A stretch of 64,000 bases of DNA from Symbiodinium natans (GCA_905221605.1 CAJNDS010002587.1:100001-164000); one strand, 5' to 3'; numbered from the stretch's first letter, positions 12,755-22,469 are shown. Notes: generated by a model from the sequence alone, not told the origin. A program made the numbers and translations.

Positions 12755-15700
12755 GGGGAGTGGGGATTCTACCTGATGCGGGCGGAAAGGGTCACTGATG
12801 TCTTGAAGCTTTCAGATGCAGTTCGGCTGCTGTTTATTGACTTGGAGTCTTAACGAGAAAAAGCAAGGATGGAATTGCCAGAAGCCCGAACACCTTGTGA
12901 GTTTTTTCCAAAAAACCATACCATTATAGGTTGGTTTAGGGTTTAGGGTTTAGAATAATGATTCTGACATCCAAGACACCCCCACCAGGGCATCAATGGG
13001 TCTCTGCCCGGTTCGGGCGGGAGCGTTGTGTCCATACCGCCCCAGTCACCTCAGCAGCGGAGCTTGAAGACCATGGCATAAGCCCCTAAGCCCGAAGCCC
13101 CAATTAAGCCCTAAACCCTACACCTCTCCTACCATATAATTATAAACCTTAATGGTATTCGTGGGCAAGGCCCAAATATTCGTGGGCAAGGCCCAAAGAT
13201 TCGTGAGCAAGGCCCAAAATATTCGTGGGCAAGGTCCAAATATTCGTGGGCAAGGCCCAAAAATTCGTGGGCAAGGCCCGGCCTTGAGCCCCTCAACCCT
13301 TAAGACCCTAAACCTTTGAGCCCCTAAACCCTTGAGACCCTAAACCCTTGAGCCCCTAAACCCTTGAGACCCTAAAACCTTGAGTCCCTAAACCATTGAA
13401 ACCCTAAACCCTTGTAAACCCTTGAGACCCTAAACCCTTGCGAACCCTGTTAGTTTTGTTGTTGAGCCATCCTAATAATAAGAAGAAACTATGTATTTCT
13501 TAATGTTATGGGAACTCCGGGTGGGTGGGTATTTTTCGATGGTCTAAACAGCGAACCTAAACGAGAAACTGCTCGACCAGGAGCTCTTGAACCCTAAACC
13601 CTAAACCCTAAACCCTAAACCCTAGGCCCACTTTAAAAGGTCTGGGGCGTAGGGGGGATGAAGAATGCTGACGTCATGAGGTCCGGTCATCACACACACA
13701 CACACACGCTGATACTCTGATTGTGAATCCTAAACCCTAAACCCTAAACCCCAAACCCTAAACCCACAACCCTAAAACCTAAACCCTGGCATCTTCCGGA
13801 TGCCAAAAATGTATACCCCTAACCCTACACCCCAAACCCTAAACCCCAAACCCTAAACCGCAAACCCTAAACCCTAAACCCCAAACCCTGAACCCTAAAC
13901 GGTCCCAAACCCTCCCAAACCCTAAGCCGCCTTGAACAAGTCATGTTCAACTGAGGCGCCGATGGCCAAAACGTGATATGGCCCAGGCCCTTCGACCTTC
14001 ACCTCACTTGGTTCTGAGTCGGCAGGGTTTAGGGTTCAGGGTTCAGGGTTCAGGGTTTGGGGTTTAGGGAACCTTGAACCGCTAATCACCACTCCACTCA
14101 GTTAAGGCTTTGCCACAGCTCACAAGGGGCTTGTTTATCACAAGGCGCCCGCCAAGCAGAATGCGAATACGACCACGGCTCAACAGCACCAAACTTCAAG
14201 AAACCCGACATGCGACACCTTCATGTCTTCCACGCCAAACGAAGTAGACAATCACCCTAAACCCTAAACCCCAAACCCCAAACCCTAAACACTCACATGC
14301 CCCAGAACTTGTTCACTCGGATCGGAAACTCTCAAGCAGTATGGAAGACGGCACCAACGAGATCCCTTCCCAGCACTGCAACTTTCAATAGGCTTTAGGG
14401 TTTAGGGTTTAGGGTTTAGGGTTTAGGGTTTAGGGTTTAGGGTTTAGGGTTGTAGGGACAGGCTGGCGATGTTCGGAGTCGTAATTTCGGGCTCCCGGTG
14501 TTGGTTTAAGGTTGTTGGCTGTCTTTTACCCAGTCCTTTAGGGGGTAGGGTTTAGGGTTTAGGGTTTAGGGTTTAGGGTTTAGGGTTTAGGGTTTAGGGT
14601 TTAGGGTTTAGGGTTTAGGGTTTAGGGTTTAGGGTTTATAGGATAGGATGAAGGGGAGCCTTGGGGATAGAGACCCTCTGAATAAGGTCCCAAATTAAGA
14701 TAGCCAGAAGAGGGTAGGGTTCCCTTTTCAGGGCCCCTCTTATCCTACCTACGGTCCTTGGTGCAACCTTTGACTTTTGGAGAACAGGTCACCAGGGGCC
14801 ACTGCAGCCCATTGTAGTCCAACGCCTTCTTGGGCGGCTTGCATCGGATGTCCTGCATGATCTGAGAGTTCCGTTTGTGCTGGGCTACAGGGTTGAACTA
14901 CAAAAAACCTAAGCCCTAAACCCTAGGCCCTAAGCCCGAAGCCCTAAACCTTAAGCTCTAAGCCCTACCCTTCGCCCTAAGCCCGAAACCCTAAGCCCTA
15001 AACCCTAAGCCCTAAACTCTGAGCCCTAAGCCCGAAGCCCTAAACCCTAAGCCCTATAATTACCGCAAAAGAGAGAAAGGAAATCGAAGACCAAAAGCTC
15101 CAACCCAGGGTTCACGGCCTCTCTTGAGGGCTCGCGGCGGCTCGCGCAAACACTTTGAGAAACCCAAAATCACCGACTTTAGGGGTTAGGGTTTAGGGTT
15201 TAGGGTTCAGGGTTTAGGGTGCCACGGGGCGGTGGGGGGGGAGGGGGGCCTGGGGGGGGGTTGGGGCGTCAACCATCTCTCGAGAACCCAAGACAAAGAG
15301 AACCACGTTCCATGTCGTTCCCGGAATTAAGGAGTTGGTCATTCTAATCTTCTTGACGTCCTTAAAACCTAAACCCGAAACCCGAAACCCCCTAAACCCT
15401 AAACCCTGAACCCTAAACTAAACCCTAAACCCCAAGCCTCGTGGGTAAGCCTATGAACCCCCTCCCACATGGGCAATGAAGACATAACATGGCGTCATCT
15501 TGTTTCTTTTATTGCACCATCTCATGTCTCATGTGGTCAGCTCTCGAAAAAAATATCCCTTCAGGTCCTTATTAAAAGGGGGCCTAAAAGGGGCCGTAAT
15601 TTTGGGAACTGACCCTGCATTGTTTTTTAGCATTATCTCATGTAGCATTTTAGCATTTAAACTGTATAATAAATTTTCAATTCTGTTGTGCTCGCCTGAA

Positions 15701-16483
15701 GATACTCTACTTTCTTACTCGGTTCTGCTATAAAGTATATCAAGATTCGCGGATGGGATTAAAACCCTAAACCCTAAACCCGATGGTCCTCGGAGGTGTT
15801 GGTGCAGCCCCTTGGCCGCTCGGGGACCAGGCACATGTGGCAGGGCGGATGGGTGCACATGCCTGAGTTAGGGTTTAGGGTTTAGGGTTTAAAGGATTTA
15901 GGCTTAGAGGTAGGCGGGATAAGGGATTTATTCTACCCCTTAATACTACCCCCCTCTGTACTACTCCCCCCAGGTTCCCCCCATAGTTAAGGCTATTAAG
16001 GGATAATTAAGGCCTAATTAAGGCTTATTGTATAGGAGGGCGGGTAGTAGGGGAACCCATGAGTTTAAGGGTTTGAGGATTTAGAGTTGTCGGCCGAGTG
16101 TCAGGGAGGCGTGAAGCATTCTCTGTCAAGGTTGCCCTCGGGGGGCGCACACCAGAAGAGCTTCTGGAAGTCGTCGATGCTGGCGTTCAGCGCATCCACT
16201 TTCGCGTACTTCTTCATGTTTGCATTCACGCCCTTCAACCACAGCTTCGCAGCATGCACTTCTGAAGCATTGTAGGTTGCATTTGTAGTGTTTGAGCTGT
16301 TTGAGCTGTTTGAGACGGGTGGTATGTATTTGGCCTTCGCGATCTGCTCGAAGGCCCATTTCACGTGGTATGTGCACTTCTTGTTCTCCGGCGCGTCTAA
16401 AGGTGCGCAGTAGCGCGAGGTGTAGTGCGGCTCATCTGGGTAGTACGTGACGAACTCATCCTTCGCGGTGAGCTCTTGCAAGC
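5570..16483 (-). CDS. Purple acid phosphatase-like metallophosphoesterase, split gene
   Basis: At least twenty exons on the minus strand join in frame (listed separately). The product has the five metal-binding blocks of the purple acid phosphatase/ACP5 family in order: [21 protein letters not shown] and GHRH, followed by a C-terminal [12 protein letters not shown] segment like the family's QYGFFDLTIS. Family members use a dinuclear iron/zinc/manganese centre to hydrolyse phosphomonoesters, usually outside the cell or in acidic compartments. A cysteine-rich region with Asn-Ser/Thr sites precedes the catalytic domain, which fits a secreted or membrane-anchored ectoenzyme. The start is unresolved: the membrane-anchor exon at 19,686-19,801 is a candidate. 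The stop was not found; the 3' end lies below 5,570. At least one small exon is missing between 7,176 and 5,891, since the phase does not close there. Introns carry telomere-like repeats. Confidence 0.82.
5867..5891 (-). CDS. Phosphatase gene, micro-exon (DWYGEAQY)
   Basis: A 25-nt segment between CCAAG and the GC donor GCTTCTTGG. It could start further upstream, since the frame stays open. Joined to 5570-5641 through the shared GCTTCT it gives [12 protein letters not shown]. Confidence 0.65.
6845..6900. repeat. Long C homopolymer
   Basis: C-run of about 50 (G on the coding strand); another G-run at 6,721-6,740. Confidence 0.9.
7176..7230 (-). CDS. Phosphatase gene, exon with TCFITGGG strand
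   Basis: Frame [18 protein letters not shown], the family's late beta-strand (G-L-T-x-(V/F)-x-(S/T)-G-(G/A)-G). GT donor GTGTGGG. The large TATG minisatellite lies just upstream in the preceding intron. Confidence 0.83.
7252..7890. repeat. TA, TATG/TGTATG and GATATA microsatellite block
   Basis: (TA)n from 7,252, TATG and TGTATG units to about 7,770, then GATATA units to about 7,885. Lies in the phosphatase intron upstream of exon 7176-7230. Open frames in it are repeat artefacts. Confidence 0.95.
8124..8171 (-). CDS. Phosphatase gene, 48-nt exon
   Basis: Frame [16 protein letters not shown], phase 0 on both sides. The donor is GTGTAAACC. The next exon follows as EFWWPD. Confidence 0.65.
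8865..8934 (-). CDS. Phosphatase gene, exon with GHRH block
   Basis: Frame [20 protein letters not shown] then HNQ. GHxH supplies the last two metal-ligand histidines. Acceptor GGAAAG|GAAC. The 3' border is chosen from phase (GA donor) and is less certain. Confidence 0.88.
9064..9135. mobile_element. Family C core
   Basis: TACTAACAGTCCTAAATAGG paired with CCCGATTAAGGACTGTCAGT, about 70 bp. The outer arms are degraded. Confidence 0.6.
9630..9748. repeat. TG/GC microsatellite
   Basis: Alternating GTGTGC and GTGTGT, ending GCGCGCGC; alternating purine-pyrimidine. Intron of the phosphatase gene. Confidence 0.92.
10093..10200 (-). CDS. Phosphatase gene, exon with VxxH block
   Basis: Frame [20 protein letters not shown] then [15 protein letters not shown]. 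The QxxWL helix and V-T-H-F correspond to the family's Q..WL..L...A.WK(I/V)V.GH(H/F)P. Its His is a metal ligand. GA donor GACTCTAGG. Confidence 0.92.
10540..10613 (-). CDS. Phosphatase gene, Cys-containing loop exon
   Basis: Frame [20 protein letters not shown] then SCHQ(W). Acceptor CTAAG|GAG matches the preceding GA donor border. GC donor GCTCCTTGGG. Confidence 0.85.
10764..10929 (-). CDS. Phosphatase gene, exon after GNHD
   Basis: Frame [20 protein letters not shown], then [20 protein letters not shown] to NICS. This is the family's W-x-x-P-x-x-Y-Y segment and the strand ending in F(I/V)D(T/S)N. GA donor after TGCTCG. Confidence 0.9.
11060..11168 (-). CDS. Phosphatase gene, exon with GNHD block
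   Basis: Encodes [20 protein letters not shown] then [16 protein letters not shown]. Asn binds metal and His/Asp belong to the active site. It ends at a GA donor (CAGCA|GATT) and rejoins at TTAAG|GATT. Confidence 0.92.
11255..11376 (-). CDS. Phosphatase gene, exon with GDNFYWGG block
   Basis: Encodes [20 protein letters not shown] and continues to [11 protein letters not shown]. Asp and Tyr of GDNFY are metal ligands in the family; Tyr gives the purple charge-transfer colour. The exact 3' border is uncertain: ending at GAGG keeps the frame into ELRGIYNG, while a later GT donor would cross an in-frame stop. Confidence 0.87.
11501..11581 (-). CDS. Phosphatase gene, helix exon before GDNFY
   Basis: Encodes [20 protein letters not shown] then LRPKFI, the family's alpha-helix before the second block. 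It ends at a GA donor (ATATT|GAAC) and rejoins at TTAG|GAAC, giving KFILNVGDNFY without a break. Confidence 0.88.
11785..11889 (-). CDS. Phosphatase gene, exon with Cys-rich insert
   Basis: Frame [20 protein letters not shown], then [14 protein letters not shown]. The 105 nt keep phase 2 on both sides. The donor GTCCTTGAC gives ESFEDIDSQ across the junction. Confidence 0.75.
12709..12755. repeat. Long G homopolymer
   Basis: G-run of more than 40, ending GGGTGGGGAGTGGGG. Phosphatase intron. Confidence 0.92.
12980..13049 (-). CDS. Phosphatase gene, exon with GDWGG block
   Basis: Starts GTGACTGGGGCGG after GCTGAG and encodes (G)[20 protein letters not shown]. The Asp of GDWG is expected to bind the first metal ion. 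The donor GTGTCTTGG leaves phase 2. Confidence 0.85.
13154..13280. repeat. Minisatellite ATTCGTGGGCAAGGCCCAAA
   Basis: About six copies of a 20-21 bp unit, followed by a second minisatellite of CCCTAAACCCTTGAGA type to about 13,450. Lies in a phosphatase intron. Confidence 0.88.
13960..14013 (-). CDS. Phosphatase gene, exon leading into the GDxG block
   Basis: Frame [17 protein letters not shown] plus the first base of Gly. Acceptor ACTCAG; donor GCGCCTCAG. Joined to 12980-13049 it reads HVLAIGDWGG, the typical beta-strand plus first metal-binding block of purple acid phosphatases. Confidence 0.85.
14109..14193 (-). CDS. Phosphatase gene, exon before catalytic domain
   Basis: Frame [20 protein letters not shown] then QAPCELWQ. 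It ends one base into a codon at a GC donor, which the next exon completes to Lys (KPSEV). Confidence 0.7.
14309..14375 (-). CDS. Phosphatase gene, Cys-rich exon
   Basis: Frame [20 protein letters not shown] then EQ. Acceptor TTGCAG; donor GTTCTGGGGC. Its 67 nt close the codon opened by exon 14800-14884 exactly. Confidence 0.65.
14800..14884 (-). CDS. Phosphatase gene, N-terminal exon with conserved-looking Cys
   Basis: Minus frame includes [20 protein letters not shown] and DYNGLQ. The donor is most likely CAGTG|GCCCC, because that phase fits the next exon; an alternative GT donor lies a few bases on. Confidence 0.65.
15116..15152 (-). CDS. Possible phosphatase-gene exon ([11 protein letters not shown])
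   Basis: Short minus-strand open stretch in a GC-rich island between repeat tracts, with a GT donor. Its phase with exon 14800-14884 is not resolved, so either a border is misplaced or it is not an exon. Confidence 0.35.
15295..15360 (-). CDS. Phosphatase gene, short exon
   Basis: Starts after TTTTAAG with GAC, the same triplet that follows the previous exon's end. The frame reads [20 protein letters not shown]. The donor is GTCTTGGG. The opposite strand is also open, so this rests on the border match. Confidence 0.5.
15789..15862 (-). CDS. Phosphatase gene, cysteine-rich exon
   Basis: It encodes [20 protein letters not shown] plus NTSE. The first codon is completed by the T left from exon 16118-16483 (border GC repeat). 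It ends at a GA donor (GAG|GACC). Confidence 0.65.
16118..16483 (-). CDS. Phosphatase gene, long N-terminal extracellular exon
   Basis: Open for 366 nt between acceptor TGCAG and a GC donor. It encodes a hydrophilic segment with an Asn/Ser/Thr-rich linker (residues near [17 protein letters not shown], several N-glycosylation sequons) and Cys-containing ends ([30 protein letters not shown]). No catalytic family is recognised for this part. It joins the next exon with a shared GC at the border. Confidence 0.7.
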
Positions 16484-17456
16484 CTGCACGGTCCGAAGCA
16501 CGCTACACATCTCTCTACGCAAGCCTCGGATCCCTAAACCCTAAACCCCAAACCCTAAACCCTAAACCCCAAACCCTAAACCCTAAACCCCAGACCCTAA
16601 ACCCTAAACCCCAAACCCTAAACCCTAAACCCCAAACCCTAGTTACCCTCGGCCTTGGAGGTTGGCTGTCACAGGGTCGACGAGCGCCCCTGCGGGCCAC
16701 GGCAAGGCCCAAGCCCAGGCCAAGACCAGGCCTTTGGGGCTCACCTGGGGTTTAGGGTTTAGGGTTTAGGGTTTGGGGTTTAGGGTTTAGGGTTTAGGGT
16801 TTGGGGTTTTGGGGTTTTGGGGTTGGGCTTTGGGGTTTGGGGTTTAGGGTTTGGGCTTTAGGGTTTAGGGTTTAGGGTTTAGGGTTTAGGGTTTAGGGTT
16901 TAGGGTTTAGGGTTTGGGGTTTAGGGTTTAGGGTTTGGGGTTTAGGGTTTGGGCTTTGGGGTTTGGGGTTTAGGGTTTGGGTTTTCGGGTTTAGGGTTTG
17001 GGGTTTAGGGTGAGGGTTCAGGGGTTTAGGGTTAGGGTTCAGGGGTTTGGGGTTGCTTGTCATAGCCTTTGGGCCTCAAGGGGTCAGCACCTCGGAATCC
17101 AGTAGGAATTTTGCTATGGGGGCCCCCGTTACAAAGCCTACCCAAACCCGAAACCCGAAACCCCAAACCCTAAATCCTAGACCCGAAACCCTAAACCCTA
17201 AACCCTAAACCCTAAACCTGAAACCCTAGACCCTAGACTATGGGGAGGGCCCTTGCGCCTCATACTTACCTGTCTTACTCCGGGAGCTACCGCTGTTTTG
17301 GGGTCCGCATAGGGTTTCCTTTACAGGCCCTAAACCCTAAACCCTAAACCCTAAACCCTAAACCCTAAACCCTAAACCCTAAACCCTAAACCCTAAACCC
17401 TAAACCCTAAACCCTAAACCCTAAACCCTAAACCCTAAACCCTAAACCCTAAGCAG

Positions 17457-17545
17457 TAGGGCCATGCAGGGGTCTTCGTGTTCAGTCGGATCATGCCGCG
17501 GGGTCTCTTCTAGGTGGGGAAACGATCTAGCAGAATCCTGGGTAG
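17457..17545 (-). CDS. Exon-like island, unassigned
   Basis: Minus frame QDSARSFPHLEETPRHDPTE then HEDPCMALL. It lies between a CCCTAAA array and a TTTAGGG array, and the other minus frames contain stops. Confidence 0.45.
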
Positions 17546-18065
17546 GGTTTAGAGTTTAGGGTTAAGAATTTAGGGTTTTAGGTTTAGGGTTTAGGGTTTA
17601 GGGTTTAGGGTGTAGGGTGTAGGGTTTAGGGTTTAGGGTTTAGGGTTTAGGGTTTAGGGTTTAGGGTTTAGGGTTTAGGGGGTGGTCCATGAAGTCGGCT
17701 CCACATCAGAAGCAGCGGTGCCCGTCACATGCAAGTACACCGTTCACCGAAAGCCTGATTGTCCGTCGAAACAAAGTTTAGGGTTTGGGGTTTAGGGTTT
17801 AGGGTTTCGGGTTTCGGGTTTAGGGTTTAGGGTTTAGGGTTTAGGGTTTAGGGTTTAGGGCGTGGCAAAGGGTTTGGGGGTTGAAACCTGCGACTCAGGG
17901 TCAGCTTGCAAGCCCAAGTCACCATGGGACCACTCTCTTCGCGTCGCGCGCTCGCGCGGGGGGCAAGCGACCTACGACTTACGAACGTCTCCCACGGTGG
18001 GCTACGGCTAAGTTGCCAGCGCCTCTTCGGAAGCGGCAGCGGAAGCCGAAAGATCCGTGCTGGCA

Positions 18066-18183
18066 CCCTAAACCCTAAACCCTAAACCCTAAACCCTAAA
18101 CCCTAAACCCTAAACCCTAAACCCTAAACCCTAAACCCTAAACCCTAAACCCTAAACCCTAAACCCTAAACCCTAAACCCAAA
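18066..18183. repeat. CCCTAAA array
   Basis: About 17 units. A similar array is at 17,334-17,455; an opposite-orientation array is at 17,575-17,683. Confidence 0.95.
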
Positions 18184-18411
18184 CCGCCCTACAGCGCACA
18201 CCCCTCATGCCCTGAGGCCTAGAAGCCCAAGACCTTGAGGCACTTCTACAGAACCCTAACCCCTACACCCCAAACCCTAAACCCAAAAGCTTCGAATCCC
18301 CTACAAAAAACACCAAACCCTAAATCCGAAACTCGAAACCCGAAACCCTAAACCCTAAACCCTAAGCCCTAAGCCCTAAACCCTAAACCCCCAAGCCAAG
18401 CCTTGGGCCGT

Positions 18412-18557
18412 TTAGGGGTTTAGGGGTTTAGGGGTTTAGGGGTTTAGGGGTTTAGGGGTTTAGGGGTTTAGGGGTTTAGGGGTTTAGGGGTTTAGGGGTT
18501 TAGGGGTTTAGGGGTTTAGGGGTTTAGGGGTTTAGGGGTTTAGGGGTTTAGGGGTTT
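18412..18557. repeat. TTTAGGGG octamer array
   Basis: About 18 near-perfect copies of the 8-bp variant. An inverse-orientation CCCCTAAA array is at 60,440-60,560. Confidence 0.92.
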
Positions 18558-18639
18558 AGGGTTTAGGGTTTAGGGTTTACAGGGTTTATAGGGTTTATAG
18601 GGTTTAGGGTTCGTAAGGGGGGGGGGGGGTAGAAGGGGG

Positions 18640-18932
18640 CACATGCTCAGAGCGGGCCGCCCACCTAACACTTGAAACTCAACGCAAAGCACCTCTTTTC
18701 CAAGCGACATCGGAGTCGCCGCAAGCAGATCGATGACTTGCAGGCTTGCGCTCGGGTGAGGGTTTAGGGTTTTGGGTTTAGGGTTTAGGGCTTAGGGTTT
18801 TGGGTCTTGGGTTTAGGGTTTTGGGTTTTGGGTTTAGGGTTAGGTGTTAGGGTTCGTGTTATCCCTCCTCTGGCAGAAGTTCGTCATCCTCAAAGGCCAG
18901 GTACGGATCACACTTTGCTTCGCCTGACGCTT
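18640..18932 (-). CDS. Two exon-like islands, unassigned
   Basis: Minus-strand frames ASGEAKCDPYLAFEDDELLP (about 18,860-18,932; acidic) and LQVIDLLAATPMSLGKEVLC continuing to VEFQVLGGRPALSMC (about 18,640-18,757). The second is a well-formed mixed hydrophobic/charged segment. Function unknown. Confidence 0.45.
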
Positions 18933-19232
18933 ACGGTTATTTAGGGTTTAGGGTTTAGGGTTTAGGGTTTAGGGTTTAGGGTTTAGGGTCTAGGGTTTAG
19001 GGTTTAGGGTTTAGGGTTTATTGTTTAGGGTTTAGGGCTTAGGGTTTAGGGTTTACGGCTGTTTAGGCTTTAGGGTTCAGGGCTTAGGGCCTAAACCCCA
19101 AACCTGTAAGGCGCAAACTACCCGAAGTTACCCTGACAGCTCATTTTCTTGATTTCCATTTGGGCCTGAAATCGGATGACAACGCTAGACCCTAAACTCT
19201 AAACGCTAAACCCTAAACCCTAAACCCTAAAG

Positions 19233-19483
19233 CCTATGTGGGCGGTCTGGGGGGGCTCTGCCGGAACCTCCAAAAACTCCCTACCAGACTTGCGCAAGCT
19301 CCCCAGAACCCTAAGCCCGAAACCGAATTGCTTCAAAACTAACTAAGAAATCCCGTATGCAAAAATAAAAACTTGGGGCAGTTTAGGGCTTTAGGGTTTG
19401 GGGGCTTTGGGGGTTTTAGGGTTTTAGGCAAGGGGCCCCCAGTTGATGGAGCGATAGTGGTTGAGGCACTTGGGGATCTAGGG
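19233..19483 (-). CDS. Two exon-like islands, unassigned
   Basis: Minus-strand frames IPKCLNHYRSINWGPL (about 19,432-19,483) and VLGSLRKSGREFLEVPAEPP (about 19,233-19,305), each in a short unique island flanked by telomere-like repeats. They may be 5' exons of the phosphatase transcript. No domain recognised. Confidence 0.4.
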
Positions 19484-19685
19484 TTTCGGGTCTACAGTTT
19501 CAGGGTTTAGGGCAGTTTGGGGTTTAGGGCAGTTTAGGGTTTAGGGTTTAGGGCTTAGGGCTTAGGGCTTAGGGTTTAGGGTTTAGGGTTTAGGGTTTAG
19601 GGTCCGGCATCTCTACCCGGGTTGCCGAGGACGGGGGGGCGGGGGCGGGGGCAGGGGGCAGGGGCGCAAAATGCGAAATCTTCAC

Positions 19686-19801
19686 CCCGGGTCCTTAGTC
19701 GCAGTTCTCAACCCGAAATCTAAAGCCCACCAGAAGCCAAAAGCACCGATGGAAAGCAGCACATAGTATGCCAGAGCCTCCACTGAGCTCACCATCGTCA
19801 T
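19686..19801 (-). CDS. Probable first coding exon with membrane anchor
   Basis: Begins with ATG (preceded by CTGCCTGAG, a possible trans-splice or cis-splice acceptor). It encodes MTMVSSVEALAYYVLLSIGA then FGFWWALDFGLRTATKDPG, ending at a GT donor. The hydrophobic core YYVLLSIGAFGFWWAL looks like a signal peptide or type II anchor. It is the nearest plausible start for the phosphatase transcript, but the exons between 19.7 and 16.5 kb do not all join in phase, so it may begin another gene. Confidence 0.5.
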
Positions 19802-20224
19802 CTCAGGCAGGGAACGGGTTACCCTAAACCCTAAACCCTAAACCCCAAACCCTAAACCCTAAACCCTAAACCCTAAACCCTACACTCTGAGGGTTTAGGG
19901 CGGAACTTGGGTTCGCACAGTCTACACGCTCCCAGCCTCGTCAATCTGCAAGGGAAGGCGCTCCCCACACAACAGCCCTCAACCACCTCCCCCCCCCTCA
20001 GTATGAAAGAACAGACCTTAGGGTTTAGGGTTTAGGGTTCAGGGTTTAGGGTTTAGGGTTTGGGGTGTTAGGATTTGGGGTTTGGGGTTGAGGGTTTGGG
20101 GTTTAGGGCATTTAGGGGTTATGAAGGACCTTGAACCCTGCCAGCAAGGCGCGAGAGGACTCGTATCATCTACGCATGTTGTTGGAAGACCCCCGCGCAC
20201 AAGGACGCGCGACCCGGATTACAG

Positions 20225-20597
20225 TACCGACATACCCATGACAATGGCCAAAAACCATGTAAGCTGCCACGGCACGCCTAAACCGTAAACCCTAAACGAT
20301 CACGAAGTACAAGCCGTGAACCCGAAACCCGAAGCACAAGCGAGCAAAGGCACCCTCAACACCAAACCCTACTCCCGTTAACACCCCAAACCCTAAACCC
20401 TAACTACACCCTACTAAACCCCAAACCCCTCACCCCTAAACCCCAAACCCCAAACCCCAAACCCTAAACCCTAAACCCTAAACCCTGACGCCCGCACTTC
20501 GGGGTCCCCGGGCCTGGCGCGTCTGCGTTTGCAAGGGCGGCCGGCTCCGTGGGCTCTGTGGGCTCCGCTGCCTTGACTTCCACGGCGAGGGGCTTGC
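20225..20597 (-). CDS. Two exon-like islands, unassigned
   Basis: Minus frames KPLAVEVKAAEPTEPTEPAA then LANADAPGPGTPKCGRQG (about 20,486-20,597; Pro/Glu/Ala-rich), and QLTWFLAIVMGMS with donor GTACTG (about 20,225-20,262; could be half of a membrane helix). Confidence 0.38.
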
Positions 20598-20628
<31 letters not shown>

Positions 20629-20654
20629 GGACCCTCCGCCCATTTGCAAACACA

Positions 20655-20690
20655 CTGCGCGCGCGCGCGCGCGCGCGCGCGCGCGCGTAT
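20655..20690. repeat. (GC)n tract with GAGA tract nearby
   Basis: About 17 GC dinucleotides, 40 bp after a G-run. A GAGAGGGAGA tract follows at 20,812-20,870. Confidence 0.9.
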
Positions 20691-21164
20691 GACCGGTTGG
20701 GACGGGATTCGGATGCGATAAAACCGCAACCCCTTGTCTTTCTGTAAGGTAAAGCTTGCCGCTTGCACGGCTTATCCCCTTCCTTGCTTGCAGGCTGTGT
20801 CGCCGGAGGGAGGTGGAGAGAGGGAGAGAGGGAGAGAGAGAGACAGACAGCGAGAGACAGCGAGAGCGCGACGCGGGCGGATGAAGAATCAAAAGACCGA
20901 TGCAAAAGTCTCCCAAAACACCACCACCATACCATGGAGAGGTGGGGCGGGGGGGGGCAGGGTGGGGCGTGAGTGAATTCTGCTGGCTCTATAGCGGCGT
21001 AGGGGTGATTTAACAAAATCCAGCGCTTGGGGCCCTACAACCCTGAACCCTAAACCATAAACCCTTAAAAACAAGGCCCTGGGTTCCCCGGTAGCCGAAA
21101 GATTTACGTTCGGGCTTTGGACTTAGCAGGGGTTCGGGGCTTAGAGGTTTCGGGCTTAGGGTTT

Positions 21165-21735
21165 CGGGTTTAGGGTTTAGGGTTTAGGGTTTAGGGTTTA
21201 GGGTTTAGGGGGCTTATAGGCTGAGAGGTTTAGAGGTTTAGGGCTATAGAGGCTTGGGGTTTACAGGCTGCGGGCTTTGGGGGCATAGGGCTTGGAGGTG
21301 CCCTTGCTTTGCTCAAGGGGGTTGGTATCCCACACCTCCGGGCCAAGTCATCCCAGAGACCCATTAGGGGACCAGAATTCGAGGGTTTCGTGTCTAGAGC
21401 TTGGGGCTTAGGGTGTAGGGCTTTGGGTTTAGGGTGTGGAGTTTTGGGCTCCTGTTTTTAGGGCGTAGGGTGTAGGGTGTAGGGTGTAGGGTGTAGGGTT
21501 TAGGGTTTAGGGTTTAGGGTTTAGGGTTTAGGGTTTAGGGTTTAGGGTTTAGGGTTTAGGGTTTAGGGTTTAGGGTTTAGGGTTTAGGGTTAGGTTTAGG
21601 GTTTAGGGTTTAGGGTTTAGGGTTTAGGGTTTAGGGTTTAGGGTTTAGGGTTTAGGGTTTAGGGTTTAGGGTTTAGGGTTTAGGGTTTAGGGTTTAGGGT
21701 TTAGGGTTTAGGGTTTAGGGTTTAGGGTTTAGCCC
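21165..21735. repeat. TTTAGGG arrays with unique interruptions
   Basis: Pure array at 21,490-21,735 preceded by TGTAGGG units; another array follows at 21,835-21,995. Confidence 0.93.
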
Positions 21736-21818
21736 CCCGAGACGCCACACAGGAAGCCGAGCCTGCGCCTCGTTCGCGAGCGGAGTGGCCTCTTCGACAT
21801 GGGCCTGCCTCCTGCGCC
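21298..21818 (-). CDS. Two exon-like islands, unassigned
   Basis: Minus frames EEATPLANEAQARLPVWRLG (about 21,737-21,818) and NSGPLMGLWDDLARRCGIPT then PLSKAR (about 21,298-21,380), separated by a long TTTAGGG array. Confidence 0.42.
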
Positions 21819-22354
21819 GGCTTAGGGGCTTGGAGGTTAGGGTTTAGGGTTTAGGGTTTAGGGTTTAGGGTTTAGGGTTTAGGGTTTAGGGTTTAGGGTT
21901 TAGGGTTTAGGGTTTAGGGTTTAGGGTTTAGGGTTTAGGGTTTGGGGGTTAGGGGTTAGGGTTTGGGGTTTAGGGTTTAGGGTTTAGGGTTTACTGTTTA
22001 GGGTTTAGGGTTTCGGGCTTGGGATTCAAAATGTAAAACTTGAGATTTGGGGTTTGGGGTTTGCTGTGAAGGAAACTGGGCCCATTCTTGCTTGGTAAGG
22101 TTCATAAAGGAGCTGTCTTAGATCAAATACACTCGACCCTGAACCCCGAAGCTCTCAAACCCCGCAAAGTAGGCGCCTAGTTCCCAAGTTTCCTACCAAG
22201 AAAAGCCCCCACAACCCCCTAAGCCTGTAACCCCAAGACCTAAAATCCCAAAGGCAGTCAAGTTGCAACAACCTGGGGGGCTTGCGAGAATAGGGGACCC
22301 CCCCCCAAATATGGATCCCCAAATGGCAGGATTCCCTGATAATAAGGACACCAG

Positions 22355-22469
22355 TACCTTGGGGACCAAATGAACCCTAAAAGGGTTTATGGTTCATATG
22401 CCTTCATCGGAATGATAGTAGTATAGGGTATATGACCCCAATTTTAGGGTTCATTTCGTCCCCAAGGTA
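22355..22469. mobile_element. Inverted-repeat element, family E
   Basis: Ends TACCTTGGGGACCAAATGAA and TTCATTTCGTCCCCAAGGTA, 115 bp with a paired interior. It interrupts a further repeat (compare GGTACCCC and AAGGACCCCAATAAGGTA at 47.0 and 50.5 kb). Confidence 0.78.
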
